A DNA stretch of 35,742 nucleotides, taken from contig JANBPT010000444.1 in NCBI GenBank assembly GCA_027575765.1, positions 1 to 35,742 of the forward strand, written 5' to 3'. This stretch comes from Tieghemiomyces parasiticus. Taxonomy: Eukaryota; Kickxellomycota; Dimargaritomycetes; Dimargaritales; Dimargaritaceae. Positions 22,101 to 33,170 of the stretch are shown in pieces. The notes under the pieces are model-generated. The model did no database searches. It worked only from the letters and a program-made list of their open reading frames with translations, and had not been told where the DNA came from. Both the position numbers and the translations under genes were made by a program. The number at the start of each line of letters is the position of its first letter. Position 1 is the stretch's first letter.

Positions 22101-23400
22101 CCTTAGTAGCCATCCCAACCGGTGCCAATGCCAATGAGGGCTGATAACACGGCGTCGATTTCGCTGCATAGGTATAAGTCCAACAAAGAGGAAATGCCCT
22201 TGATATGCCACGATGACTGTGGACGCAATGCATTTTGACCGCAAATTCATCCCAGTACCCTCCCCCCTCCAATAGACGGGCGGTGAAGGCGGGGGAGAGA
22301 CGCATGGGCCGGAGGGGTAGGAGTGGCCAGTTTGGATGGCATGCAGTAAGCCCAAGGTATCCTCGGGAGGCAGCTCAGGGAGACCGCGGCGCATACAGCT
22401 CATTACCGTCACGAGGAGCATTCCGCTGTCGGGCAGAGCGGTACTGTGGCCGCGAGCCCAGAATAGTGACATTAAAATTGAACGATGCATACACGGTGAT
22501 AGGCGCAGGGAAAGCTCGATGCCGATGCGCATCCTGAGTCGCCGTTTAGGCCCGTCTCCCTAGTATGTTTACACCAGCACGCACCCAGATATGTGCACGC
22601 ATACACGCATACACACATACAGAAACTGGCGCTCTTCATTTCCAACCCACCGTAGGCAGCACCCCGGCTGCATATCCTGAAACGTGACTCGGAGGATAGG
22701 ATAGGGAGGGGGGGCAAATGCCCAGGGTTGTTACCTATCCCTTCCCCCTCCTACATCCACAATACCGACAGCTTATTGGGCAAATGGAAGGGGTGTTTGC
22801 GTTACATTATATGCTCAGGGTCTCGCTCTGCGTATGCAATCCATCACGTAGCCAACCCACCCACCCCCGCCAGCCTCCCGGCGGAACTGTAACATAATCC
22901 ATGGCGGCCCCGATACCTCGACACTACGCAGATACGAAATCCACACGGGGAGCGGTCGGCAGATAGAGTATATCTTGATCCGGCCCTCTTCGTGTTTCCA
23001 CCTTTTGAGTGCATTTCCTCCGGCCTCGTATATTGGCTCAACAAATACTGAAATCTTATCTATCCCTCTACCTGGGCAGAGCGACAGTTTACGGACTTGA
23101 ATTACCTGGCCGGTGTATACCATGGCGTATCAACAGTAGCAATTGGGCTGCGTACACTATCAGATCCCCTTCCTTGATATTCCCAGTCGAGGTTATATCC
23201 CTCCATAGTTAAGGCGCTGCCTGCTGCGATCGGTGAGTACGATACCCCAGACTGACTATGTAGGGTTGTCGCTATATGGACCACCGCAGACCACAATTTC
23301 CGACTTTAAAACATTCGGGTAAAAAATACAGAGGTGAGGCGGCTGGAATGGCCTGCTAACTTGAAATTTCCAACGTCATCCGCCATCCAGCCTGCTCGCC
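19191..23400. other. Intergenic stretch, no recognisable gene; strand bias reverses at its left edge
   Basis: From about 19.2 to 20.1 kb the + strand becomes C-rich (27 C against 10 G in 19201-19260), the opposite of the block to its left. Open frames at 19201-19482 and 19818-20102 on + and 19564-19827 on - show no domain I recognise. The remainder (20.1-23.4 kb) has mixed composition with several overlapping open frames in opposite strands (for example 21194-21589 on + and 22038-22532 on -). I see no transposon or RNA gene. Confidence 0.35.
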
Positions 23401-26400
23401 TTCTCAGGAGATCCTGGGAAAGGATGGCAGGTTGACGTGGATGTTCCCGCTACTGCATCAGTGTTCGGCTCAACATGGCCAACCAGTCCCCAGGCGTGGG
23501 CGTCACAATGAACCGACACGATCACAAACTTCACGATCCTCAAGATAGGTTTGACTCAGAGCCTAAGCCCCGCAAGGGCCAAGTCGGGAGGGTCTCGTCT
23601 TCCTACTACAAAGAGAGCCAAGGAGACGACCAATTCACGAAAACGGGGTGGAGAGGTGAACGGACAAAGAGGCGAAAGGATCTGAGAAGGGGGTGGGTTT
23701 GGTAGAGAACCCCCTGTCTACCACTTGGAGGTAAACTTGGAAGGACCATTAATTCGGTAAATTAGACTTTATTAGCAATAGACGAGTGGATCGGATACCT
23801 GTGGTTGCGCTTACGATGGGCTAGCTTTATACTCCACTCACAACAACTGATACGGCTAGGTTAGAATCGGTAAGCGCGACAAGGTTGGAAAGTTAAGCCT
23901 CCTGATTTGTGAAGGTTAAAAATAAGTCAAAATCCCGTCGGTCCCGCGGGCCGGGCTTTCGGCTGGATACTCCCGGCCGCCTGTACGAGCAAGAAGGCAA
24001 CGTTGTGCGGCCACCGCCTCCCCATCCGGCTGGTAGACCATTGTAGAGGCCACATAGTCTCCCGCCAATATTAGGATATTGACGTCATGGGCAGAACTTG
24101 TTATCACCGGAGTATGGGAAACTGTAGGGCTGGCTTTGTCTGGGGGAGGTATCGACTTGTTCCCAAGTTCCCTCGATCGGACCCCACAGGACCTGGCCCC
24201 CTCCTCCTCCTCCTCCTCCTCCCTCCCATCGGCGTCACTTGCTAGCCTGTAGACGCGTATCCATTGGGCTGGAACCTCTCTAACATCCGTGCACCGCCCG
24301 GACGTGCGATGGACCATGGACCAGACTGCTTAGCGGCTAGGCAGACTCTATTAGCCAGCGGGCGCAGGCCGAGGCGACCGGGATAGCTCATCCCTCATGC
24401 CGCATGCCGCCCGCTGCTGTCCATAAGGGGTGGGCCAGAAGCCAATCTATCTTGGCCCGCCTGCCTTCCATCCCCTGTTATGCGGGCGGCTTGGCCGATA
24501 TTCGTCTAGCCGATAGCTTGTCACTGTTCCAGCCCGCATGCTGCCAACCTTAGAGAACCCCCTCCTCCTCTCTCCTTCCGGAGTTGCGGGCCCGAGCCTA
24601 CAGTTCCCACGGGTCTAGCGTTAGGTAGCGCCCACCGACCCATCAGTCGTGTCGGTAGCGAGGCCTCTGAGGATCGAGAACTGCTTAGTTGGGGGCCGAT
24701 CGCGACCTCTCCATCCCGCGGCGGGAGGATCAAGCACCAAATCCTGAATTGCCAATTCCGGCTAATGGGTCTAGCATAACGAACGCGAAGCTTCACTAAC
24801 CTCAAGCTCTTCATCCGGTGGGCGCCGGCCATAAATATCTATTCCACCCCTAGGGCTGACGTCGATCCCTACACGCGTCCACGGCTATGCCACCGCGCCC
24901 GGATATGCGTGGCTAGCGGTATAGGGACCTGAGCAGCGATATCTAAAATAAAAACGTGTTCCTTATCGGTCTGTCGCGACCGAGCAGGGTGGCTCACTGA
25001 TGGTCACGGGGCGAATAGGGTAAACCGTCGGGTGGCGACCTTGTCCCTCCTCCCCCCTCTGTCTACCGCTCCTTGCGTCATTCTCTAGGAAGTTGGCCTG
25101 TTCTGCGCTCTTGCCTTATGGCTCACCATCCCTTACTATGTAGGATACGGATGGAGACTGTGGCAAGCTTTCAGGACGGCTACATGACAGCTTCTATTGT
25201 AAAAGTTACTCTAGGCTGTAAACCTAAGCGCCCTAAATCCGAGGTGCTGGTTGAGGGTCGAGTCGGGACTCCGACACGCGGCCCTCCCCAACCTGAGCCC
25301 GACCCCCGGATGCCAACGGACACCCCCGATTAGACTAGGTGGGCAGTATCTTAGCACGATGGGCCCTCCCATCTCAACCTCCAACTGTCGTATGCCTCAT
25401 TCAGACCTCTCCTCCGTGAGGATGCAAGGTTCCTGTATGGATATATTTAACCAATTTATGTGTCCATAACACCCATCAAGCCCGGCATCCGCTGCCGACC
25501 CGGTGGCCAGACGGGCTCCCCTCCTTGAAGCTGCCTCCGGCCGGCTCCTTGTGGGGATCAGGGGGGGGGTAGGAGAGCCTCATCCAACGGCGGAACTACG
25601 GCGCAACTGGCGTCTATCGGATGGCAGTTACCTGGTTGAAGGTATTCATAGGCGAGGAGTGGCTGTGGGCTTGACAAGGTTACATTTGTGGGCCGCGCCT
25701 TAAGTGGCAGGGCTAGCTTACCTACTTACTCCATCCGCTTGTCTTTACTACAAGACGGGGCCCGCCCTCTGCCCTGGTCTTTTACGGATAGCTGGCCGCT
25801 CGACCTTCACCTGCACATAGACGGCCGAGCGTGGCCATGGGTAGGGACCAACCACTTGGACCAGTTAGCCGGAGTAAGTGCTAGGATCGCTGGTATTCCC
25901 ACATTACTCTCGGCCCGGTAGGTGGACGGGCGTGGCAACGCCTCAGACACTTCGTCAACAACAGGACAATCCCCTGTTCGTCGCAAGGGGTAAACTCGCG
26001 AGCCAAGGACATGCAGGCAATTCTGCATTTTTGCTCAGCCATGCCTGACGTTCCTTCCGCTTCCTCGTCCAGCTTACAGCCTCCCCGACCATCCTCAGGC
26101 AGGGAATGCCAGACCATAGATACAGTACGCGGGAAGGTTCGTCTGAATACGTTCCCAACGGGGCCGACGGCCACCGCCCCATTCCATCCGAACAGTTACG
26201 ATAATCCACCCCAACACGGTCATTGATTCAGAACGTACACGCGATCCTGTTGTTGCTATTTTTTGCCCACAGTAGCAATGAGCGCTATGATGTTACCCCC
26301 ACATGCGCTGCCTTTCAGGTTCCCACGTTGGCGCTATACAAGTCAATTTAAAATCGCATTCCTACCATTCGCGTGCGGGCTTCCGAGCGCGGATATACAC

Positions 26401-26600
26401 TCAGCTGGTGCTCCAGTCTCTATCTACGTGGATTGCACCTCGCCTTCACGCTTGGCCTTCGCGAAGCCTGGCTTTTCTGCACCCGGCCAACGCGGAGATA
26501 AGGTAGCAAAGTTTGCCCAATTAGTCCGGGTATCCATGGGCCACGTTAGCAATGTACGATAATACCCTTTTCAACACAGCCATGCTCCTTTTATTTTTAA
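23401..26600. other. GC-richer interval with unassigned coding-like stretches
   Basis: Several open stretches here look more like coding than the surroundings, but none gives a family. Examples on + are 23475-23705 (starts MANQSPGVGVTMNRHDHK), about 25137-25333 after a possible acceptor, about 25740-25873 ending at a GTAAGT-like donor, and about 26039-26226 after a good pyrimidine-tract acceptor and rich in Ser and Pro. On - there is 23916-24317 with a poly-Glu run encoded by the (CTC)n tract. They might be exons of one or two unrecognised genes, but I cannot join them into one open frame, so no gene is called. Confidence 0.25.
24201..24222. repeat. (CTC)n trinucleotide repeat
   Basis: A 22-bp run of CTC units. 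On the minus strand it would encode consecutive Glu codons within an open frame of uncertain status. Confidence 0.85.
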
Positions 26601-28109
26601 TGGTGTAACAGCTATTAAACATGGGCTTGGGCTTGAAGTTTTCCTTTCGGTTACCAGGTCGTTCACCATTCACTTCCCTCCACGTAATGGGTCGACCTGT
26701 TACTCAGTCCTGGTGCCCGATCTTGTCATGCAGCAATAATACGTGGAGGAGGAGGTGGAGAAGGGAAACGATAGAGGGTGCTGAGGAAACGGTGTGAACC
26801 ATCAAGCGCTGGTGTTTCAGACTTCAATCATGGGCTCAACCTAATTGACGTACAACCTGGTGTAGTAGAATGGCCTGATCTGATTAACCCTTCTATTACC
26901 TTCACCTGGCCGCTATTTTACTGATCAACCGTAAAGGCCTCGTTCAAGCACTGTACCCACTCCCCGCGCCAGTCTGTGCTATCCAAATCGCCTGGCGAAA
27001 CCATTCGCACCATCGAGTTCGCTCTGGACGAGGTCGGCATGTCACTGCACCGCCGATAGACATTTCAACTGTACACTCGGTTACTGCCCAACCAAGTCGG
27101 CCAGTCCGGCGATACCTGGTTTTTGTTTTTAATGTCAGCTACTCAAGCCGCTAAAGTTGATTTTATTTTTCTTGACTGACAGACTCACCACGTCCCTTAC
27201 AAGGTTATTAAACCGCTTAGATCGTTTCAGCGTGATGATTGGCTAGGCATAAGCCAATTGACGATGCGGGGGGAGGGGACAGATGAAGTGAGGAGAGTGG
27301 AGACTGGAGAGAAATGGGGGAAGTGAGGAAATAAAAGGAATGAGTGTGGCAGACTGAATGGGGTCTAATTAAGGGATGAAACTTAATGTGGCGGTGCAAC
27401 CGGGCGGATTTCTAACCAAATCAACCCGGCATCCGTCTCACTAGTTATTTAAAACCGCCTCAGCAGTAGTAAGAAAACAACAATAGTCAAAAAGAAGTAA
27501 CTGGTAGCCTATTACCCCTTTTCCACACTCGGGACCAATGACGTCAATCTACACCTCTTGGCCCAATCTTTACCATCGGCGGAACCCTCCCCCTCTCCCC
27601 TCATTTAGGTGGGCTGTGAGACATCTCCTTAAATCGTTAAAACTACGGAAAAAGGTGTAAATGCACCTTTTCTTAAAAAAATAAATAAATAAACATGCAC
27701 ACACCCTCTTTGCACTCGATACTACCTCATCGAATAGTAGCGACCCAACGAGAGGGTTTTGGGACACGACAGCAAATATCACTCGAGGTTAGAGCGCCGT
27801 TTCGTTTGGCGATTTGCCGTACTGCGATGACCAGACGGTGGTCTAGTCACAATAGAGAGGGTGCTCTGCCCTTTATGATGATACCCTTTACGGCCCGACA
27901 CGATCTCCTGAAGTATGGGTAAACTGTGGCGGACGGATACATACCTCCTGATCTAAAATGGTCATATTAAAGGATGAAATTAGCGTGACGACGGCCTCTA
28001 TTAACCAAACAATATATATATATATATATATATATGGATAGATAGATGTGCATTGCAGCAGCAACCGGTCGAACGATTTCTACGAATTGGCTAACGTTGG
28101 TAGCAAACT
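26601..28109. other. Intergenic stretch downstream of the ArfGAP gene
   Basis: No recognisable gene. The block 27266-27362 is purine-rich on + (C/T-rich on -), and a stretch at 26940-27060 is open in all three + frames. The (AT)12 tract at 28012-28035 followed by GATA-like units lies at the right edge. Confidence 0.35.
28012..28035. repeat. (AT)12 microsatellite
   Basis: A 24-bp alternating AT tract followed by short GATA units, located beyond the probable 3' end of the ArfGAP gene. Confidence 0.95.
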
Positions 28110-28126
28110 TTATTTATATATTTATT
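28110..28126 (-). terminator. Probable polyadenylation signals of the ArfGAP gene
   Basis: On the minus strand two AATAAA motifs lie at 28121-28126 and 28110-28115, about 310-330 nt after the ArfGAP stop codon. They are the first perfect AATAAA hexamers I noticed downstream in AT-rich sequence. The role is inferred. Confidence 0.4.
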
Positions 28127-28417
28127 ATGGTTCCAAGCAGTGTTAGTGTATGAAACCCAGTCGCCTTCCAGACCCGACCTGGTTCGATCGCAGCCAACCC
28201 CGCGGTCAATATTGACCACCCATTCGGGACTATTGTTCAATACAGCCCAGTGACTTGTGTGATCATATTGAGGCAGCCAACGGCCGGCGGACCAAGGAGT
28301 GTGCGGATCTATGATACCCCCAGGTCTCCGATCCGGCAGATGGTCATTGACCGTCGGGAGAGGTTGTATTGATACCAAGTGACTTCAGTGTCCCGAGTTA
28401 TAAAATCCCCTCCCAAG

Positions 28418-28435
28418 TAATAATAATAATAATAA
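28418..28435. repeat. (TAA)6 microsatellite in the ArfGAP 3' UTR
   Basis: Six TAA units end just 2 bp from the stop codon of the minus-strand ArfGAP gene (28438-28440). On the mRNA this reads as (UUA)n at the start of the 3' UTR. Confidence 0.9.
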
Positions 28436-28437
28436 AA

Positions 28438-31252
28438 TTACGCGGTAAAGCCTAGCTGGAAAAACTGTGACCCTTTCAGTCCAGCAACGTCGGCAGCGGA
28501 GGTGTCCACCACAGGCGAACGGCTTGCCTGGGACGGTGGGGATGTTGCCGCCATATCGCAATGCGAGGGTGTTTCAGCTGGGGGTAACAGGGCCACGTTG
28601 GTGGGCGGCGATGCCGGGGACGGCACCTCTGAGGTACGCAAGCGCCGGGTAGCGGCCCGCGAAGAGTTTCGCTGGTCAGTGGTTAACTGCTGGAATAGTG
28701 ATACTGTACGTGGCTCATTGGCGCGGGGCGCAATACGGGGTGATCCGTCCTCTGTAATGGGCTGACAAGGGTAGGTAGCAGACCGGAACGAAGTAGAATA
28801 CCCTCTCCCTCCGAAGGGAAGTGCAAGCGTTAGATTAAGGCTGTACGTTCCCCTCCTCAGTGTTCGGAAGGCATTTCCTGGTGTAGGCAGAGAGCGCTTT
28901 ACTCCCTCTACACAGACTTGCTGTGCCTACAGGTCGCGACGCCTCGTCTGAATGGTCCAGATGATTTGTGTCAAACAGTCACACGAAAGTGTGAACTTCT
29001 TGGAAAGCCCGTGCCATGGAAGCCCGGCCTAATGCCCCCTCCCCTCCGACATGACAGTTAAGCAGCCTTCCTCCTCCCCGCCCCCCTCCCTCCAACCCAC
29101 GCCCTTGCCATTTAGGGCTAGACAATAATTCAACTGTGGGATGCGGCCTCTGGATCACGATACGGTGCGCCAATCGGTAACCTTTGCCAGGTAACCTCTT
29201 AGGGGCTCGATCAATCTCAGCGTAGGGTAAGTATACGGCCACCGTCGTTACAACAAGACGTAAGACGCGACTTTCGGGAAGAGGGTGGGGGACAGGATGA
29301 GTGGGTCCAGAAGGATAGCAAGGTTGGGGGAGGGAACAGGAAGTTGCCACCCTTCCTAAAGGCCACCCCACAATAGCGACTATGGTTTTTGACATTGGCC
29401 TGAATCCACGAGCCTGGTCTATGAACGGACGAGTGGAAGAGAATGGAGACACGAGGGGCTGTGGGTAGTGTGTACCTTACTCTGTCCAAGGCACACAGGG
29501 AGGGTGGATCATCAAACACAGATGAGGCGTCCGGCACAGGCTCTCGGCACACACATACCTCGAAGTGGTAGACATAGGGATGTACCTGTCCGGGTAAACG
29601 CTAGTATGGCGGCGCACGGGTATGTGTACCTCTCCTCTACACTAGAAAACCTCCTCACACTCACCTTGACCTTATGGGGGTGCCGTTTCTTTGACATCCG
29701 CCCGTTTCCAGCCATCTCCCGTAGGAACCGCCCATCATCGTACTTGGCCAGTATGAGGGACCGCACTTGGCTGGTAGGCAGTAGTAGCACGGTTACAGTA
29801 GGATCGGCATGTTATAAAAAAAACGGGCAAGGATACAAGGCGCTGGTGTTATTAGTACCGTAGTCTGCCATAGGCGTGACGTTTGGAGGCTACGTAGCGG
29901 CTTACAGCAGCCAGAGACCTGCCGTGGTATCCAGAATCGGCGTGCCCCCCCCTCCAATTGTTGAAGTACGACTTTAAGATGGTGAGGAGGTGATAGACAC
30001 GGTCTTGCAATGCCCTTGCCGAATAGAGGTAAGCGGCGGGCAAGTCGCGCCGAATACTATCATGAATCCAGTGTCCTCCTCCCCCTTTTTGAAAACCTGT
30101 CGCGGTTTAGCTTTGTCTGCTTAAAAGTGGAGAGAAGGCCGACCGGCGATTACATCCGTAATGGTACGTTGAAATCTGGAACTCCGTTTCTCCCCCCCCC
30201 AAAAAAACGACAACCCGACACAATAGGTTTGTAATCGCACAGCTATTCCGCCTCCGTTACAAATCGACCCTAGACAATCGAACGTATAGGAATCTGGCTT
30301 AACCAAATCAGGTTATATTACCCCGGTAAACATAACCCGGGCGGAAACGTCTGCGTGGGTATGCGTGGGTCGGCTGTGTTAAATGGAAGAGGCAGGTTCT
30401 CTACCTGAGTGGAGAGAGAGGGATAGTCCCAGAAATTGTCATCACTCCTTGCCCGTCTTTTACCCAGGCATTGGGCCCAACCAGCGCGCGTTTTCAACCC
30501 GCCTGCCCTCCTCTAAGTCACGATGGCGGTTAAAAAATGATAATCAACAGACGGTGAGGATTGAAGAGCGAGAAATCTATTGAGGACGAGTAAACTTACC
30601 GGTCGTCATGGGGATTAGCCGCAAGTAGGCGGCGACCTGTACGAGACCAATACACGCGGGCTCGTTCGTTACCGACGCGCTGCATGGTGTCGACATGAAC
30701 TTCCTCCCAACGGTCCAGGTCCACCGAGCGGACTGGCGAGTGTGGCCAAGTAGTCATAGTCATTTTACATGGCATGCGAACGAGGGAGGGGAGGAGTGGA
30801 AGCATGTGTTGATTAAGTGTTTTCAGCTGGCTCGGCAACTCCCCTTCACGAGTGACCAAAAAAAAAGTATCACCGGCGTATATATCCTGAGTAAACACAG
30901 CCACTCAGCACCTCGTTGCCAGGGTGAAATGGTGGTGCTGGACCATGGGCACTCACGACACATTTTTTTTTTAAAACTCTGTCTACGACTGCCGGGATAT
31001 TATTATCCTTAGTAAATCTTGGTGGGGTGGAAGGGGGGGGGGGTTTGCCAACAAACCTTGCTGCAGCTAAACTTATACATACTTACCTTGGCTGAGGTGA
31101 GTTCCCAGTGAGCGGTGGATGCCCGAGCAGCGCAGGCAGATGAAGATTCCTAGGTTGACCGAGGCCCATCGGGGTCCCGATTCGTCGCAGTCAGCGCAGG
31201 TACTATTGCTGGGCTCGCGGAGTAGAGCCTGGAGTCGTCCGATAACCTCCAT
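28438..31252 (-). CDS. AGE2: AGE2/SMAP-type Arf GTPase-activating protein, four exons, 242 aa
   Basis: Proposed minus-strand exons: 31252-31087, 30732-30600, 29770-29665 and 28761-28438 (729 nt). The protein is an ArfGAP: it stimulates GTP hydrolysis on Arf GTPases in Golgi/endosome vesicle traffic. Exon 1 has the zinc finger C19-x2-C22-x16-C39-x2-C42, the tryptophan in PRWASVNLG, and the finger arginine R47 in [11 protein letters not shown]. Exon 2 continues with VRSVDLDRW and GNERARVYW; exon 3 gives the domain's closing helix ([13 protein letters not shown]), equivalent to FIRDKYEKKKY of SMAP1. The length between these blocks matches SMAP1 to within one residue, which supports the splices. 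Donors are GTAAGT, GTAAGT and GTGAGT; acceptors end CAG; phases 1, 2 and 0 are compatible. Introns are 354, 829 and 901 bp. Exon 4 is Ser/Pro/Thr-rich, likely disordered, with the least certain junction; an extra small exon in the last intron is possible. The AGE2 symbol reflects the short N-terminal ArfGAP layout. A pyrimidine tract lies 20-50 bp before the ATG. Confidence 0.9.
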
Positions 31253-31762
31253 GAAGTCGATACAATGCCCGACGAGGGGAAGGAGGGGAGGAGGAGGAGG
31301 TAGAGGTGTTAAAGTACGATGTGGATGAAGAAAGGTAGCGAGATGCGAAGTCCATAAAGGAAAATACTGTAGACATCTGACGGAAGCCTATAGGCCTGAC
31401 GATTGCTTTATTCCGCTGGACCGACCGGAATGCCATAGCGAAATGCGACGTAACTGTCAATTTGAATCAAGGGTTTAAAAACGACCCTGTCAACGCCACA
31501 CACCTCTGAACTGACATCCCAGCCTAGTACGACTACGTCCTTTTAGTAGGCCAAAGGTCACCGGACTATTGACGATTGCAGCTCCGCCGCAAGTCGTGAG
31601 GTTTCGCACGGTATTAATCAATATTGCTTCACAATTATACTAGATTGGTATTAAGTTTCCATGCGATTGCCATTGGAACTGAACTCATAGTCTAAGGCTC
31701 GCCCCGTGGTCTCCACCTTACCAGGTTCGCTTGACTAAACTGTGCCCTTGTGACCGGCCCAT
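31253..31762. other. Upstream region of the ArfGAP gene
   Basis: On the minus strand a CTCCTCCTCCTCC-type pyrimidine tract (about 31273-31303) lies just before the ArfGAP ATG. I see no convincing TATA box. The rest (31310-31762) shows no gene. If the membrane-like region to the right is real and on +, this interval would be a divergent promoter. Confidence 0.35.
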
Positions 31763-33170
31763 ATGATTTTCATTGATGCCAGGGCTTTGAGTAAGTTTGG
31801 ATGGTGCGGTCCCGTTCAGTCAACCCCACCGCAGGGAGTTCATCGGCCCACCCTTGCCGCTGCCCCCTAACATTAAGCCAGACGACGTCTTGTATAGACT
31901 GGACCCGATTTTACCTTTGGAGATTCAAGGCTTAAGGTTGTCACCGATAGGATTAATTCATAAACTATATCAGGAACCGCCCTGGGATAGAATGGTGGGT
32001 TTGACTTGGGTGCTTTGGCCCTTTTTAGCATTTTTGGCCTACGCCCATGATGAAAGCCCACCCTTGGTGCCCGGAATTAAGCGATCAATAAGGACAGTGC
32101 CGACGTGAACTGGCGTGCCTATCAACAACCTATATGCCATTATCTGGTCTAGGGCCACCGTCCAATTTGTCTGCACTGGCACTTTTGTTTTCCCATATTA
32201 CTTTTGGCAACCTAATTATTTTACCATTGCTTTACCCATCTCTTATCTGTCTTGGGCGTTATATCTGAATAGCTGTACATCCTCCACTATTACCCGAGGT
32301 GATACCCAAGTTCCCGAATTTCGGCCTCTGCAGCGCCCACATGTAAATCTCGCAGGTCGCCCATCTCTGTCTTCCTGGGCTTTAGTGTTTATAGCAGGTT
32401 TATGACCATTGGCAACAATGACCTGGCCAATATCCCTACAGCATCCTAAATGGACCGAACTATTGGGTGTAGGGGGTGTTGGACCCCTCATGGGCCCGTT
32501 CATTGATTACTATTATTTTCTTTACCCTGGCTCGCCTAGGTCCCCACCGGACGTGTTTTTCTGACCCCCCCTCATCCACCTGATCACCCCACTGGAGACT
32601 TCTCCACCTTCCTCGTCCATACCTATAACCCCTGGTTTATCACTGCATTCGGCACTGTCATGGACTGGGGAAAAGCTGTCACCCAAACCACCCAGAAAGT
32701 CTTCCGTAATAGTTACGCGCTGATTCTCGAGTGTAGTCGCACCTTTCTGTTGACCTACGGCAAGGTAATGCCGAGCGGGACTGTAACCGAGACCACATGG
32801 TTCGCAATAAGCTTTGATGTTGTCGCTACTGAGCCCACAGCATCCAACCAAGTCGTATTTATGACACTTCCCCTGCCCTCCTTATCCTCGGCCTAACTTT
32901 GGCCCCGGTAGTGATTTCAGCGAGGATTATTTGCCGCCCATCAGGTGGACTGGGGACCTCAAAGCATACACTCCACTGGCCGGGGGGTGGGCGGAAATAG
33001 TTACTGCAGAGCCGGGTTGAGCCCCTGATATTTCCTACACTACTTCGTATTTCATCGCAGGTTAATGACGCCCGGCGTGCCAATACAACAGCTGCAACAT
33101 CGAGTTGTTCAACCCTTTCAAGCTCGCGGGACCAGTCTTGTTCTCTCCATATCCGTCTCACCTACGAATG
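31763..33170 (+). other. Hydrophobic coding-like stretches: possible unrecognised membrane-protein gene or relic
   Basis: Several + strand stretches read as hydrophobic protein. ATG 31763 starts a 28-nt piece ending at GTAAGT; a 44-nt segment (31791-31834) ending in CAG would join it in frame to 31835-32104 (includes WVLWPFLAFLAYAHDE). A 48-nt segment 32105-32152 (GTGAAC...CTAG) would again keep the frame into 32153-32350 (includes FVFPYYFWQPNYFTIALPIS). Further stretches at about 32560-32760 (NPWFITAFGTVMDWGKAV) and 32860-32930 also look membrane-like, and 33061-33170 looks like a Ser-rich tail after a good acceptor. I could not join all parts without stops. The implied 44-48-nt introns contrast with 354-901 nt in the sure genes, and codons are T-rich, unlike the neighbours. 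It may be a gene with tiny introns, a decayed gene, or foreign DNA. No family recognised. Confidence 0.35.

Noticed and set aside
23916..24317. 133-codon minus-strand frame with poly-Glu
   Set aside because: Poly-Glu comes from a CTC microsatellite; no recognised domain and no supporting splice sites. Kept only as part of an unassigned interval.
28091..28378. 95-codon minus-strand frame downstream of the ArfGAP stop
   Set aside because: Lies in the 3' region with AATAAA signals; the opposite strand is equally open and no family is recognised.
29512..29664. Read-through of ArfGAP exon 3 to the stop at 29512
   Set aside because: A good GTGAGT donor ends the conserved part, and the Ser/Pro-rich exon 4 has a matching phase and acceptor. 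Read-through sequence looks non-coding.
29852..30043. Minus-strand frame containing a helical-looking segment ([17 protein letters not shown])
   Set aside because: It falls in ArfGAP intron 2, and the domain is complete without it: exon 2 joined directly to exon 3 gives the same length as SMAP1.
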